Below, piece after piece: positions 1 to 13,725 of a DNA stretch of 64,000 nucleotides. Positions within the stretch are counted from its first letter, which is position 1. Each line of letters begins with the position of its first letter. The notes under the pieces were generated by a model. The model worked only from the letters and a program-made list of their open reading frames with translations, ran no database searches and was not told the origin of the DNA. The stretch lies in NCBI GenBank assembly GCA_963920765.1, contig OY987248.1, positions 11,566,539 through 11,630,538 on the forward strand, given 5' to 3'. Made by a program: the position numbers and the translations under genes. The DNA is from Ulota crispa. Taxonomy: Eukaryota; Streptophyta; Bryopsida; Orthotrichales; Orthotrichaceae.

Positions 1-667
1 TGAGCTTGGGGGAAAAGTATTACTTTTACTTTTGTTTATAAAAAAAGATAAGCTTTTTCATTGGGTGTTGTTCAATTAGAACCTTTTTATGATTCTAGAC
101 TAAATCACGGTCTCTAAGTCCAAATTTGAATTCTGAATACTCAATCTCAGCTTTTCGACGGTAGAAATAAAAAACTTACCCCAAAGTGTGATAGAATAGC
201 TGAAAGGGTGTGGTAGACATACCAATCCCCCATTAATAAATATCAACGCCATAATACCTCTAATAAGCAGTACTCGAGATACAACCTCATGTATGTTACA
301 TACTAGAAACCATCCCAATGTGAGTGTTTTTAAGAAAGACAAGAACTGCCTCCATCTTTCTCCAAACCCACGGATCTCCTTAATATGAATTCTATTGTCA
401 AAAGATCTCTTATTTTTTACAAACAAGAAAGAAATTAAAGTATAATTAACTCCTATCTTCTAGTTGTTTGGTTTTACCTTAATGGACCAATTTAAGGTCT
501 CTAAATCCAAATACAAATTAAGGATTTTAAGTTAGGCCTTATGTGATGAGTTCCTAAATTCAACACCTTATCTTGGATGAACCCCCAAGGTCCAATTCAA
601 GCAAAAGAAGGGATTGTGAAAAAGATGGAGGTCACCGTGCATTTACTAAAAAAACTCACTTATGAAG

Positions 668-699
<32 letters not shown>

Positions 700-1279
700 A
701 TCTTACTGCATTTGACACCCGCTACCTGAACACCAAAACAATTGGGTAAACAATGAATGCAATTGCCAAACCCTCTCAAACATGTGAGCATGCAAATTGA
801 GAAATTAGAGTTACCTTCTTTTTTTTTCAAGTGGTACATCATTCATTCAATCATGGCATTATCACCTCCTTAAAAGATGGAAGAACAATTTTTTTTAGTT
901 GAACTTTTATTGCACCATTGCTATTTTTTTATGTGTGTTTGCTCCAAGTATTCTAAGAGTCCTATACTTTCAATTTCAAATTCAAGCACCTCCAATTTTT
1001 TTGAATATAGCCTTAGAATGATATAGGTAAAAACAGATCTTCTAACCCAAAATATAAAAAAATCAACATGAAATTCTTGCATTTCATGCTCAAAACACAC
1101 CTTGGGATGTGGCCTTAGCAATTTTGGATGTGGCTTCAGCAATTCCCTAATTATATTAACATAAATTAATTTTGTGGATGATCATGCAAATATGGATGAT
1201 TTTATCCATTTTTACTTTACCTGGGTGCATATCGCTCGACCAACAAAAAGCAAAGAAAATATCCCTAGTTTCTAACTTA
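1..1279. other. AT-rich intergenic stretch, little recognised
   Basis: This stretch is AT-rich and holds no convincing host exon. It contains a homopolymer T run of about 25 bases near 669-693 and a possible LINE remnant at 100-426, listed separately. Open frames such as 921-1142 on the minus strand are short, low in complexity and resemble nothing I know. Confidence 0.5.
100..426 (-). mobile_element. Possible LINE reverse-transcriptase fragment
   Basis: The minus frame reads through 108 codons with a block containing GFGERWRQFLSFLKT, then SRVLLIRGI about 20 residues later. In plant LINE reverse transcriptases a GFG..W...+ helix is followed about 20-30 residues later by an aromatic or aliphatic residue plus RG(V/I)RQG. 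Only the spacing and the RGI match here; the RQG and the catalytic FADD box are absent. A short decayed LINE piece is the best guess, but chance similarity is not excluded. Confidence 0.3.
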
Positions 1280-4200
1280 GGGCCTCTTTATACTAGTAAC
1301 CAAGTACGAGTCCATGTTTATCTATGAGTCGTGGCTCTTGGTCAAGACTAGTAACCAAGAACTACCTTTCCCATCCATTGGTCACCTCCAATGGTGTAAA
1401 GTGAACTTAGACCAGTCCCTTGGAGATTTGGTTATTTATTCTAGTCTTTCCCTTATTTTCTCTTTTTTACTCTCTCCTCTTTCTTTTCTTCTCATTTCTT
1501 AATAAAATTAACATAATTTGGATGCCAAAAAATAAAGAAGGAGACTTGTAAGTTGTAACCAAGTAGATTACAAAAGTTTAATATTGAACTTTAGTCAATA
1601 GTACATAGTGGAAAATACAAAGTAAATAACTATGCAATTATTTAAATGTTTTTACAATGGAATTATTTGGTGCATTTTAACAATAGAATCAAATGTAAGA
1701 AAATATGATATTAAAATCACTCACTGTTACAATAAACACTTCAATAAATTTTAATCATTGTGGTAAAACTAAAATTATGGCAATCAAAATATATTTTTTG
1801 TAGTAAAACAACAGTTCAATAGTAAAATTGTGTTCACAACAATAAAACTATGCTCATAGCCGTAAAACATTAATAAAACAGCATTCTCAATAGTAGATAG
1901 CATTAATGCTTGACAAAAGTAGACCAATCATGAGATGGCTTGGTCACCTTAAAAATTCGGCCAAAGAACCTCTTTAGTCTTGAGAGTGTCTCAACTAGAA
2001 TGTGGGTGACCATAAAACATTATCCACTTCATGACAAGGACAAGGATTCCATATATGTCATATTCTCATCCATTTTTGCTTTTTGTCATTTTCCCTTTTT
2101 TCAGCTAGTGTTAAGTGGACTTAGACCGGCCGGCTTTCCTCCTCCAATCACCACGCCAATCACGTTATAGAAATTGCATTGGTCACTGGCCTTGGTCACT
2201 ACACTAAATATTGCGATTAGGTTGCCTACTTGCCCCACACTAATTTCTCAATGTTTTATACTATATAATTATTTATTGTTGCAACAATAATTTTCATAAA
2301 AAATTATTGCAACAAACCATTTTTAACCCCTAAAGCACTGAGCTCAAATTTTCACCAAAATTGCTCCAAAACTGTATTTTCTAATACAAGTACCAAATTT
2401 TAGAAAAAAAACAATTTTTGACAAATGTAACCATAAGATATTGTACTACGCCAGTATCAAAAGATGCAAAAATAAATTCAAGAGTTTTTACCATGTAGGT
2501 TGTTAGATATTTGAGTTTGAATTGACAAAAAGCCATTTTTTGTCTCTGCAAAAATCTGGACAATTGCACTTTACAAGGTCATATTTGTATGAAAAAAACT
2601 CCAAAATGGTTGTAATTTTTTGGATTTGATCTCTAAAGCATGTTGGTTAGTTGGATACATACTTGAAAATTTTCAAATCATTTGGAATTGTAAAACACAC
2701 AGAAAAACAATAATAAATAAAAGGAAGTAGCACTAGAAGAAAAATGGGATTTTTCAACTGCATTTTGCCAACTACAATACAACTAAGCCTTGAAACAACT
2801 GCAAAACAATTGCAAAATCACATAGCAACTCACTAAAGTATCTCAACAACAAAGGAGGAACACTAACAACAACATAGTTGTATTGTAGTTGTACACACAA
2901 CTACAAAAAACATCTAAACAACTGCTGAGGACAAAAAAAATTATTATCATCAATTTACAATTTGGTTATGGATGTTATCTGTTCATATGGACTCTAGTAA
3001 CCATTTCAATACCACTGCAATTGTTTTTGAGTGGTTCAAGCAAATATTGTACTACTAAAAAACAACTCCATTGCAACTAATGCAGTTGTTCTTACAACTG
3101 CATTTTTAATATGCTGCATTAACATTTGAGGCTGCCATTCTTTTGCTTTGGGCAGCTAATTTTGTTCAAATACTTTTGGTTGGGTTTTAGTGTGAATGCA
3201 TATTGTAGTTGCTGTTGTATGGCAGTTGCAAGCTAGTTGTTTCTGGGATTAGGTGTTACTACAAATCAACAGAAAAACAACTGCACTTGCTACATATTTA
3301 TTTTTAATTTGTTCTTGAATTTCCATCATTACACATATTCCTTGAGATCCCATGTCGAGCTTTGGGGACTGTCAGGTTTAGAAATTATTTTCAAAGTTCA
3401 CTGTGTGAATAGGGCCATTTTTTTATAGTTGAAAAGCAATTGCATTACAGTTGTTTCTAGGTTGGGAATGATTGCTATACAACTATATATTGACTAATAA
3501 ACAATTCACTCCTTTTCTTTCCGCATAATTTGTTTCTTTAAGAACCATGTAATTCCCTTCTTTTACTCTCTCATTTCACTTGATCTGTTGCTACTATCCA
3601 TCATAGTCTTGCTATCAACTCATTTAGCTATTGTAGTTGTGTTGTTGTTGAGAAGTAGTTGACTGTTGTCAGCTTTGAGTCGTTAGTAGGTTTAATGTTT
3701 AGGTTGTTTTATAGTCGCATGCTAGTTACTTCTACTAAATAAACGACTAATTAGCTACTGTTTATCCCGCATTTTCAATGTACAGCTGCTTTTTTTAGGA
3801 TACAACTACCTGACAACTGCAGTCAATTTTTTTATGACAACAAGTAAAAGTTAAACTTTATTTTTGCAATGCAAATTGATAGTTCAAAGTTCAAAAGTTG
3901 ATTGTGATTTGAAAAAAAATCTCAGAATATCATTCTGCTGCATTGATACATAATGTTCCCAAAAAGATCTTGTACAGTCTACTTTGACCTTCGTCAATAT
4001 GACAGGTCTTTGTAACAATTCTTCCCAATCATTGTTGGAGACGTCTCATTCACCTAATCCCCTCCAAACCTTAAATTTGAGTTCTTTACCGTGATCACTT
4101 GGTTGCTTATTCACCGTTCTCAATAGGCACTTCCTCCTCCCTTTGCACACACAATAAGGTTAGTGGAAGTGCTATGCGTGAAAGAGCAATGCTCTTTTTA

Positions 4201-5289
4201 TTTCTCTAGTCCACTGCATTAGTTTTGTTTCTTAAGTGTACCCTACGCGCTATAAGAATGGACAGTTCATAGACTTTTCTATTCTACTTTCACATAGAAA
4301 TGATCAACAATTATTGAATTTGTATTCAATTTAGACTTAGAGTGTCGTTGGCTTTGATCTGTAGAGTACAACTATAGTGTAACTATAAAACAACTCACAC
4401 ATCACTCCAATATGACCTGTCAAATATAACCAACTGCGTAACATTTGACATACAACTACTATACAATTGACAAATGTTGGCAATAGTAAAAATGATTGTT
4501 ATACAACTCAAGAAGTCAGTTGTTCTTGGACTCAAGATATCTGAGACATCTTACTTGTTTTTATTATTTTTCCCCTACTACTAAGCAAATTTGCGTACAA
4601 CATAATTATGAATAGGTAACTCTCTCTTCTATGGTTCCTCCACTATTTGTACTCTTCTTTTGGTGGAATTTGCATGCTCATTCTTGCTTGTGTCAAATGA
4701 AGGATCTAGATTCAGTTTCTACACTTGCAATCAATCTAGCAATTGAAAACTACAAGCACAATAGAGAAGGAGAGAACATACTTACAAATTACTTAAGGAT
4801 GCAAGACTTGTTGAGCTTGCTTCTAAATTTGTGCCATTGCAGGTTGTAAGTGGGGAATTGTAACCAATTTTGGTTTTTTTAATGTAGTTCATGTCACAGT
4901 TCTTGCTACCATGCACTAACTAAGAAATAAATACTAAAGTGCTAGATGGCATCAGTTGAATTTGAGTCATGTAGTTGTTTATTAGTTGTTTTGTAATTGT
5001 TTTTCAGTTGATTTTTAGTGATGTTTTAGTCGTTTTTTGTTGCTACCATGCAATACCTAAGCATTAAATGCTATAGCATTGCTACACGGCTTCAATTGTT
5101 TCTTGGTGGAATAGTTGTTTTTCAGTTGTTCTTGAGTGGTTTTTCAGTTGTTTTTCAGTTAGCTTGTAGTTGTATTACAGTTGTATTAGTCAACGCCCAA
5201 ACCCTGACTACTTCAAGGCGGCGTAGTTCATATCTCATTTTGCACCTGGTCCACAAAAGCTATGGTATTTGGAAATCCTTAGAGAGATG

Positions 5290-5424
5290 TTGAATTGCAT
5301 CATTGAGGTTAGGTTATTTGGTAGTGAGCTTTGGTGTTCATTTGTGGTGTATATGAGTGCTTAGAACGGATTGATTTGCATCAATGAACTTAGGTTACTT
5401 GGTATTGAGCTTTGGATTTAACTT
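5290..5424. repeat. Left remnant of ~82 bp tandem array in outer CACTA
   Basis: Two diverged units containing GAGCTTTGG at a spacing of about 80 bases. They match the array that resumes at 13726, so the inner CACTA element landed inside this array. Confidence 0.7.
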
Positions 5425-7233
5425 CACTATAAGAAACCTGGGTTTTTTTAGATGTCCAAAAACTGCCAATTATACGTTTAATTTGATGTCAAACGCGTCC
5501 GCTTGCATGTCAAATTTTTTGCGTTAACCTTGATTAGCAAAAAACATCAAAAATTTCAGGAAAACAAGGGCACATTTTTGGTGAATGTCAACATTAACAT
5601 GGCTCCAAGGGGGAAGAAAAAACGGACCCATGGGGTAGATGGCCAGTGCCCGCCCTAGAAAACCTCATCCAGTAACTTCTTTTTTTCATCCGGTGAAAAT
5701 CTGACATCGACTTTGACATGTACGCATTCCAAAATCTTATGTGGCGTGTCAAAGCGGGAGTAAGAGTGACCAATTCTAACATCAAGAATAACGTCAATAA
5801 GGACATCAAACTCAATGTTATCCTACCATTGAAAACATCTACAACATTACAATCTATGTCTACATTGATGTGCAATGTCACATGGCCCTATTTTGCTAGA
5901 TGTTCCGCATTACGCAAGTAAGGACATGTTCAAGGTTGGACTTTAGGGTTGTGTGTCCGGTTCAATGTCCTCATTGACGTACTTTTGCTCACCCAAGGCA
6001 TTAAAGGTAACATATATGATTACATTTGATTTTCTTGGAATTGTAAAATTTTGCAACAAGGTGTTGACTTAGGGTTATCTTGTTGACATTTGGATTGACG
6101 TGCACGTGTAATCTTGACATTCATTGCTACAACGTCGGGGTTCATATGGATGTTAAGTTTGTCCGCTCTGGCATTCTAGGTGACGGCAAGCAAATCCAAT
6201 GCCCTACTAAGCATGTACATTCTGGCACGGTATTGTTGAGCAGAGTGCTATAATTGGCACGTTCCTTGACATAGGATGTTCTCCATGATGGCCTTCCAGA
6301 TGTAACATAAATCACCGTGAATGTTCTAATTGACAACCACAAAAGTGCGCCATGTTCTAGGGGTATATAAATACATGTCCATGAGCATGTAAATTCATGC
6401 ATTCTATTGTTATAAAAACATGGATTCATTGACACTACATGTACAAGTCCCTATACATCTTGATATCCTTTGGAGTGACATAAGCGTTCAATTGGATGTA
6501 TTTTTAATTTTAGGAAACACTGATCTGTGTGCGTAGCACGTTTACGTGATGTTGTTTGCCATGCACGATGTAGCCCTTGCTTGTCCGTCATAATGTCTCT
6601 AGGACATCAAATTTGAGGCTTGGGGTTTCAGCTGGTTCAGGGTTATTATGCAACGACAGCTTTGTTTGACATCTTTCCATGCTTCCAAGTTGTTTGAATG
6701 AATGCTAGTGGTTTAGGGTGGTGTTCATAAATGCCTACCATTCAACTCATATTTGCCTACATGAATGTCTTTAATGACACATCAAGAACGTGAGCTACCA
6801 AACTCAACAGCTCTATGATCATCCACTTAGTTCTAGTCCTGCCCTCCACAACACCTACTTTGATGCTTCCTTGGACATCTACTGTGTCCATAGAGGTATT
6901 TCATTAAACATGCTTCTTTTAGTACTAAGGGGAATGGACGTCCCTTAGACAACTGGATCAACGTAGTACCAGGTGTTTCATTGACCACATTGCAATGTCT
7001 TCAACAACATTCTCAACATGCATTATAATCACTTTCATCCTACCATAATCAACAAGGGGTTCTGACCAATAGTGAAAGTCATGCAAGCATCATTACCATG
7101 AGATAAAGTGTAATCCAATGCACACTTCAAGGTTCCATGTGTATATAAAGTAACTTGGCACTAAACCCCAGCTTCCACATGTAAAGCTAAGCTTCCTCTC
7201 TCACTAGAATAAATCTAATGTTGTGCCGAATGC

Positions 7234-7840
7234 TTATAGCAGCGTGTGTTCTCCATGAAATCCCAGTCCATCCTAATTTCAAAATATTCACAACTCTGGC
7301 CCATCCAAGTCACCAAATATGATTAAACATTACCACATAACCCTGATTACAACCATACATGAAACAAAAATGAAACAAAAAAGTTTAATAGCCTCGTACC
7401 TTCCCACGACATCCCTATTTATCCCAATTTCAAAATATTGACAAGGCTGGTCCACCCAAATCACCAAACATGATTAAACATTACCTACAAAACTTTGTTT
7501 ATACCAAACATGAACCAAAAAATGAAAAAAAGGCCTTATAGCCCCGTGGCTTCTCCACGACATTCCTGTCCATTCCAATTTCAAAAAATTCACAGCTCTG
7601 GCCATCCAATCACCAAACACGATTAAACATTATCCACAAAACTCTGATAATACCAAACATGAACCAAAAAATGAAATAAAGGAGGCCATATAGCCCCGGG
7701 CCTTCCCCATGAAATCCATGTACATTCCAATTTCAAAAAATTCACAACTCTAGCCATCCAATCACCAAACACGATTAAACATCACCCACAAAACTCTAAT
7801 TACAACCAAACATGAACCAAAAAATGACAACACAGCCCCT
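7234..7840. repeat. Left ~152 bp tandem array of inner CACTA (about 4 units)
   Basis: Units each carry CATGAAACAAAAA or CATGAACCAAAAAATGA near 7345, 7508, 7659 and 7810, followed by a TAGCCCCG..CTTCCCACGACATCC block and CACAACTCTGG. The spacing is about 151-163 bases. The array is inverted relative to the larger array at 9870-11545. Confidence 0.8.
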
Positions 7841-9220
7841 AAAATTTCTTGCCTAAACCTAGGAGATCTCAATCTCAATTCGAGAATTTGTGCACTTCTA
7901 GCCAAACCCTAAACCAGAACACGATTGTGAAAACTCCATACAACTAGATCTCAACTATACTTAGAATTGGAAATCCATGAGTTGTATGAATTTGGAACTT
8001 GTCCACCCGGACCACAGGTCACCGCCCTTGTTGCAATCAATTCAAAGCCCTCAATCTACACCAATTGTTGAGCAACCTTTGACATCCACAGAAACGTAGA
8101 GCCCTGTTCAACTAAACATGTGTGCGTCCTGTCAAACATCTCACTAACAATTTCCAAAAGAGCAGGAGAATTGAAAGTAGTACCTGCCATCACTGGGCTC
8201 CACTGATACCTCTCATGCAACCTCTTGCTTGTCTGTCTTGCCATCGGACTTGTGCTTTGTAACTCAAACCACCTCCCCTTTGCGCGGCTTCAGACGTTGA
8301 GGTATCACCTCCACCGGCAACTTTGCCTTCCCTCTTGAGCTTGATGCTTCTGCGTCCAACTGTGCCTTTGATCACGTATCTTGAGCTTGTCTGCACCGCC
8401 GCTGCTCCTCCCAAGGAGATTCGTCTAGACCATCGTCAATCTCAATTGGCTTTGTTTGTGGCAATCGTGGCCGCTTCCAAGAGCTAGGTGTCTTATCCAT
8501 CCTTGCTAGCCTGCAAGACCACCACTGGAACTACAAGAACAACTATTAGTACACTTGTGTACAACAAAAGAAACCAACACTGATGAAGAGAAATTGGAAT
8601 TGAGGCAACAAACCTTTGCGTTGACGTATACAAGATTGGCCTCAATGCGTTTTCGTCGCTTTGTCGTCTGCCACAGCTCCTCGATACAGCAAGCTCATCA
8701 TCAGATCCACGCTCATTAAAACTAACAGCCAACGTCATACCAAATGCATAAATGGCGGCACGGTGGACACCTACCACCAAGGGCGGGCCCTATCGTCGTG
8801 AATGAATACTTGATGAAGATTTGTGGCCTTCGTGGCCTCTCGAGTCCCTCGTCGCCTCTGTCTCCAAGCTCCCGCCTCTATCGGCCCTGGGCCTCTGCTG
8901 ATCGCCTGCCCTCCACTCCTCGTCGCCTCCCTGCCTCCGCTCTGACCAGGAGCCGCCACTTCTCCACCTCTGTCTTCTCTCTGGTTGCCGGAGGAGCATC
9001 GCACCGCTTGTGCAATTCATGATTGCGTGAGTGGAGCCGCAGAAGACAAAGGAGCCATTGGTGCAGCTAGCACCACGAAATTTGTGAACGCTTCAAGTGC
9101 AGCGCTGCTAACCTCAAATTCTATAGGCGCGTCTCCTCTAATTGCAAAAACCCTATCGTCCTTGTAATGCAATGCATTGACGTTCTTCAGACGCATTGTG
9201 AAACTTCACATTTGCAATTC
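7841..9220. other. Central region of inner CACTA, unassigned
   Basis: The base composition is visibly richer in GC here (for example 8700-9060) than in the rest of the element. Overlapping open frames occur on both strands (8190-8414 minus, 8744-9022 plus, 8790-9020 minus), but all are short, arginine/serine-rich and unlike any family I recognise. A captured host-gene fragment or the decayed remains of an element-encoded gene are both possible. Confidence 0.4.
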
Positions 9221-9869
9221 TCTTGTCAAGCATGACTTTGAAACCCAAATACCTATTTCCCGCGTTGTGTGACCTTTTGAGACTTTTGAAGGAAGCCTCT
9301 CAGAAGGATCATTGTGTGCATTTAGTTGGCCACATGGGGTCATCCAAGTATATCCACTCCTTGAAATTCATGATTACAATAGTATGTCTTGTTGCAAAAT
9401 GTCTCTGGAGACATAAAAAGAGACGTCAATACGTTAGTAGTAACGTGAATGTCAACAATTCAGCCCATGATGATATAGTAAGCATTGTAAGGAACGTTAC
9501 ACATGCCATAGTCAATGTCGCCCAAACATGTAGGTCAATGCATCTAGATCCAAGTTAGTTTCAGTGTGGTCATTGTGCATTGCCCTCACTATATACAATT
9601 TTCCACAACTGCCCAGTGCTCGCTGGCTGATTGTAATGAATATAATAATCACCTTGTACTAGGTATTGGTTGAACTTGATGGTTACAGATGACTGATACG
9701 AGTGAAACAAACATGTTTGTTTCTTGACGCAGTTTTTTGGAATTCTACTGACTCTTGTGTTAACAATGACATGAGGTAGATTACAAACATGTAAATTATG
9801 TTGTCAAACAGATGACATGGATGTCATACTAGACATCAATTATTACATAAAAACGTGGAAAATTCCATC

Positions 9870-11545
9870 TTTGGTGCTTTGGATGGGCCAAAGTTGTGAA
9901 TATTCTGAAATTGGGATGGACAGGGATGTCAAGGGGAAGCCAAGAGGCTATAAGCTATCTTTTTTCATTTTTTGGTTCATACTTGGTATAATCAAAGTTC
10001 TGTGGTAATGTTTAATCGTGTTTGGTGATTTGGATGGGCTGAGTTGTGAATATTGTGAAATTAGAATGGACAAGGATGCATGAGGAAACCATGGGGCTAT
10101 ATGGCCCTTTTTTTAATTTCTTGGTTCATGTTTGGTATTATCAGAGTTATGTGGTAATGTTTAATCATGTTTGGTGATTTGGACAAGCTAGAGTTGTGAA
10201 TATTCCAAAATTGGGATGGACAGGGACGTTGGGGGGAAGCCATGGGGCTACAAGGCCTTTTCTTTTCATTTTTTGGTTCATCTATGGTATAATCAGAGTT
10301 ATGTGGTAATGTTTAATTGTGCTTAGTAATTGGATGGGCCAGAGTTGTGAATGTTTTGAAAATGGGATGGACGGGGATGTAGTGGGAAGGCACGGGGCTA
10401 TTAAACTTGTTTTTTTTTCATTTTCTGGTTCATGTTTGGTATTATCAGAGTTTTGTGGGTAATGTTTAATCATGCTTGGTGATTTGGATGGGCCAGAGTT
10501 GTGAATTTTTTGAAATTGGGATGGACAGGGATTTCATGGAGAAGAAATGGGGCAATAAGCCTTTTTTTGTTTTCATTTTTTGGTTCATGTTTGGTTGTAA
10601 TCAGAGTCTTGTTGGTAATGTGTAATTGAGATTGGTGATTTGGATGGGCTAGCCTTGTCAATATTTTGAAATTGGGATGGACAAGGATGTTGTGGGAAGG
10701 CACGGGGCTATTAAACTTGGTTTTTTTTCATTTTTTTAGTTTATGTATGGTTGTAATCAGGGTTATGTGGTAATGTTTAATCATGTTTGGTGATTTGGAT
10801 GGACCGACTTGTGAATATTTTGAAATTGGAATGGACAAGGACGCTTGGGGAAGCCATGGGACTCTAAGGCGTTTTTCTATTTTATTTTTTGTTCATGTTT
10901 GGTATAATCACAATTTTGTGGGTAATGATTAATCATGTTTGGTGATTTGGATGGGCTAGAGTTGTGAATATTTTGAAATTGGAGTGGACAGGGATGCGTA
11001 GGGAAGCCATGAGGCTATAGGGCCCTTTATTTTTTCATCTTTTGGTTCATGTATGGTATTATCATAGTTATGTGGTAACGTTTAATCATGTTTGGTGATT
11101 TGAATGGGCCAGAGTTGTGAGCATTTCAAAATTGGGATGGATAGGGATGTCGGGGGAAGCCATGGGGCTATAAGGCCCCTTTTTTTCATTTTTTGGTTCA
11201 TGTTTGGTTGTAATCAGAGTTATGTGGTAATGTTTAATTGTGTTTGGTGAATGGATGGCCTAGACTTGTCAATATTTCGAAATCGGGATGGACAAGGATC
11301 ACCTAGGAAGGCATGGGGCTATAAGGTGTTGTTATTTTATTTTTGGGTTCATGTTTGGTTTAGTCAGTGTTTTATGATTAATTTTTAATACTGTTTCGTG
11401 ATTTGGATGGGCCGGAGTTGTGAATATTTCAAAATTGGGGTGGACAGGGATGTCGTGGGGAAGGCACGGGGCTATAAGGCGGCTTTTTTTTTTTTTGGGT
11501 TCATGTTTGGTTGTAATCAAAGTTTTGTGGTAAAGGTACCAAGAT
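9870..11545. repeat. Right ~152 bp tandem array of inner CACTA (about 11 units)
   Basis: A GTTCATG(T/A)(T/A)TGGT word recurs near 9976, 10126, 10277, 10429, 10584, 10739, 10892, 11046, 11197, 11346 and 11500, a period of about 150-155 bases. Each unit also holds TTGGATGGGCC.GAGTTGTGAAT and GGGATGGACAGGGATG. The short minus-strand reading frames here repeat the same peptide by virtue of the DNA repeat and are not genes. Confidence 0.85.
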
Positions 11546-11691
11546 GAGTTGTGCCACTTTTTGATTACAAGCTGGCGCTTGTTGTGCAAACATGGAATGC
11601 GTGCTCACTGGCTTCTCGTGACACTTACTTGCGCAACTTTTGCCATGAGGAATGCAAGTACTTGAAGCATAATCTTGGGTTGGGTGTTATT

Positions 11692-12035
11692 TAACCGCTA
11701 AAGGACCATTGTCCCTTCAAGGGACAAGTTGGACTTTGGGCATGTACCTATGGCCAAACTATTTCTTGTGATTTTTTGAAACTTTTATTGAAGGTGGGGA
11801 ATTCAAAGATCTACATGGGCATGTATTTTTTTCTTCATTCCAACATTTGATGAAGAAGTCATGCATGAATTTGTGAAAATATAGGGAGGGCTGTCCGTCC
11901 GGGCAACCCAAAAAATTCTTTAAAAATTACTTTTTAAAGAATTTGAAATTTGAAACTAGTTTTTTAGATTTTTATATGGGTGAGCTGCTTGGAATAATTC
12001 AATTTCAATCAAAGAGATGAATGTTATGACAAGTT
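11692..12035. mobile_element. Truncated piggyBac-type MITE inside inner CACTA
   Basis: It starts TTAACCGCTAAAGGACCATT and contains the GTCCC..GGGAC hairpin, the TGAAGGTGGGGAATTC block and the TTCATTCCAACATTTGATGAAGAAG block seen near one end of the ~930 bp TTAA family (compare 25184-25510). The match fades near 12035 and no second TTAA end is found, so only about a third of the element remains. Confidence 0.7.
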
Positions 12036-13725
12036 TTCCATTGCATTGTCAGCAAGTATTCTTGTCTAATGATGCGCAAAGAAACGGATGGAAGGTTGTT
12101 TGTAGAACAAACGTGCGATGGCGACGTTCAACAGTGCATGAAGAGCGACATGACCCTACCATCATCAACGTTGGTAATGATGTTGACTTTGAAGGCCTAG
12201 CACCCTTTGCAATGGAAACAAAACCCATAAGAAGACTAGACACTAGAGGTGGTACCTATGTCGTACCCACGTCAGAGGGACCAGAAGGAGTAGCCACAAC
12301 ACATGAGGAGTGATACATGTCGTGGCCCTAGACTACATGACTAGGACATTGTTTGAAGCACGTGTTGTATGACATCCCTAATGTACTAGTAGATGTTCAG
12401 GCCCACGTCAATTGCAGAAAATGAGGTATTGCGTACCATTTGCATAATTTGTGGGATGTTCTAGTGAGCACCCACTTGTTGGCCCTGCATGGTAACTTGG
12501 AATTTTCTACATCAAAGATTGCGTTTGAGAAAATGTTCATGTGGACATTGTTAATAGCGTGGTGCATGTCCACGCAGATGATGCATGTATGATTTACCTG
12601 AAATGGTCCATTGCAAATCAGTTGTTTTCAAAAGTTGAAATTGCATTCAGTAGGATGTCAATGTGAACGTCACCCTTACTATGGAGTGGCATGGTTAAAG
12701 TGATGTCTATCTAAATGTCCCTCATGACGTTAGCATTTATAAGGTCCGTGACTCTTGTGATGGGCAATAATTGCCCTTAATCCTCCATAGTAACTTGTAC
12801 AAAGTAATCCAATATTAATTTGAGCCTCAGTTGCCAGTGTGGCATGCATGTTTAGATTGATGTCATGACGGACATGGTTATAGACGCGTGGAATGCAGCT
12901 AATCATAATTTTTAAAAATGGTGGACTTTTAACCTCACTATGCATAGTAACTCATGGAAATTTATTGTCAATGAAATTGACCCACCTTGTCAAAGTGTCA
13001 GTCACGTTATTTTTGACGTCCGAGCGGACGTCGTAGCAAACATGCAAAAATTCCCAAAATTAGAATTATTTGATGGTTTGCGTTTTCACCTATATGTGCT
13101 CTGTAACTTTGGAAAAGTTACCCGTGGTAAACGCAACCTCCAATGCCAGCCTAGTAGTTATGTTTAGTTTGACATCAAAGAAAACATCTTTGCAGACGTC
13201 TAAATTTCTAGGGACAATTTTTTTACATTGGTCAGCAATTTTATCCTTTATGTAAATAGTTAACTCCAGGAAGTTACCCTTGGTGAAACTGACCCCCCAC
13301 TGTCAAAGTTACAATCATATTCATCACAATGTCAAGCCTGATGTGGGAACAAACGTTTGCATTTCCCTAGGTTGTAATTTGTACAGTGGATAGCTTTTTT
13401 ACCAAAATATGGAGGGGTAAACTGTGGAGAGTGACCCATAGTGAAAAAAAATGTGCCCTTGTTAGACTAGTAAGCACGTTGATTTTTATGTCACAATGGA
13501 CATTTGTGAAGACATCCATGTTTGGGTAGACATTGTTGTTGTTTTTCTTGACATTAGGGCTACTATTCTTGACAACCACACGTTCAGTAGATGTTATGAA
13601 ATCTTGACATCAAAATTTTTTGGATTTTGAAAGCCAATTGATGTCAAAATTATGTTAGAATAAACGCATCTAACAAGGGGTTGTTTTTGCATGGATGTCA
13701 AAAAAAACGTGGGTTTCTTATAGTG

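Larger units (their letters stand above)
5425..13725. mobile_element. Inner CACTA (En/Spm-like) element nested in the outer one
   Basis: The ends are CACTATAAGAAACC at 5425 and its exact complement ending at 13725, a 14 bp perfect TIR. CTT flanks both sides (5422-5424 and 13726-13728) as a 3 bp duplication. The 8,301 bp element has subterminal zones rich in GATGTC/TGACATC/GACGTC words (about 5450-7200 and 12000-13720), different from those of the outer element. Inside are ~152 bp tandem arrays in opposite orientation at 7234-7840 and 9870-11545, and a more GC-rich centre at about 8000-9200. I see no intact transposase, so it is probably mobilised in trans. Its sequence differs clearly from the outer element, so they belong to different CACTA families. 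Confidence 0.82.

Noticed and set aside
7234-11545. CRISPR-like array of regularly spaced repeats
   Set aside because: The units are contiguous, diverged, ~152 bp and inside a eukaryotic transposon. There are no short identical repeats with unique spacers.
10282-11589. Minus-strand frames with repeated peptide IAPCLP..IPVHPNF as a possible repeat protein
   Set aside because: The peptide repeat follows from the ~152 bp DNA array, the frames break between units, and the array lies inside a CACTA element.
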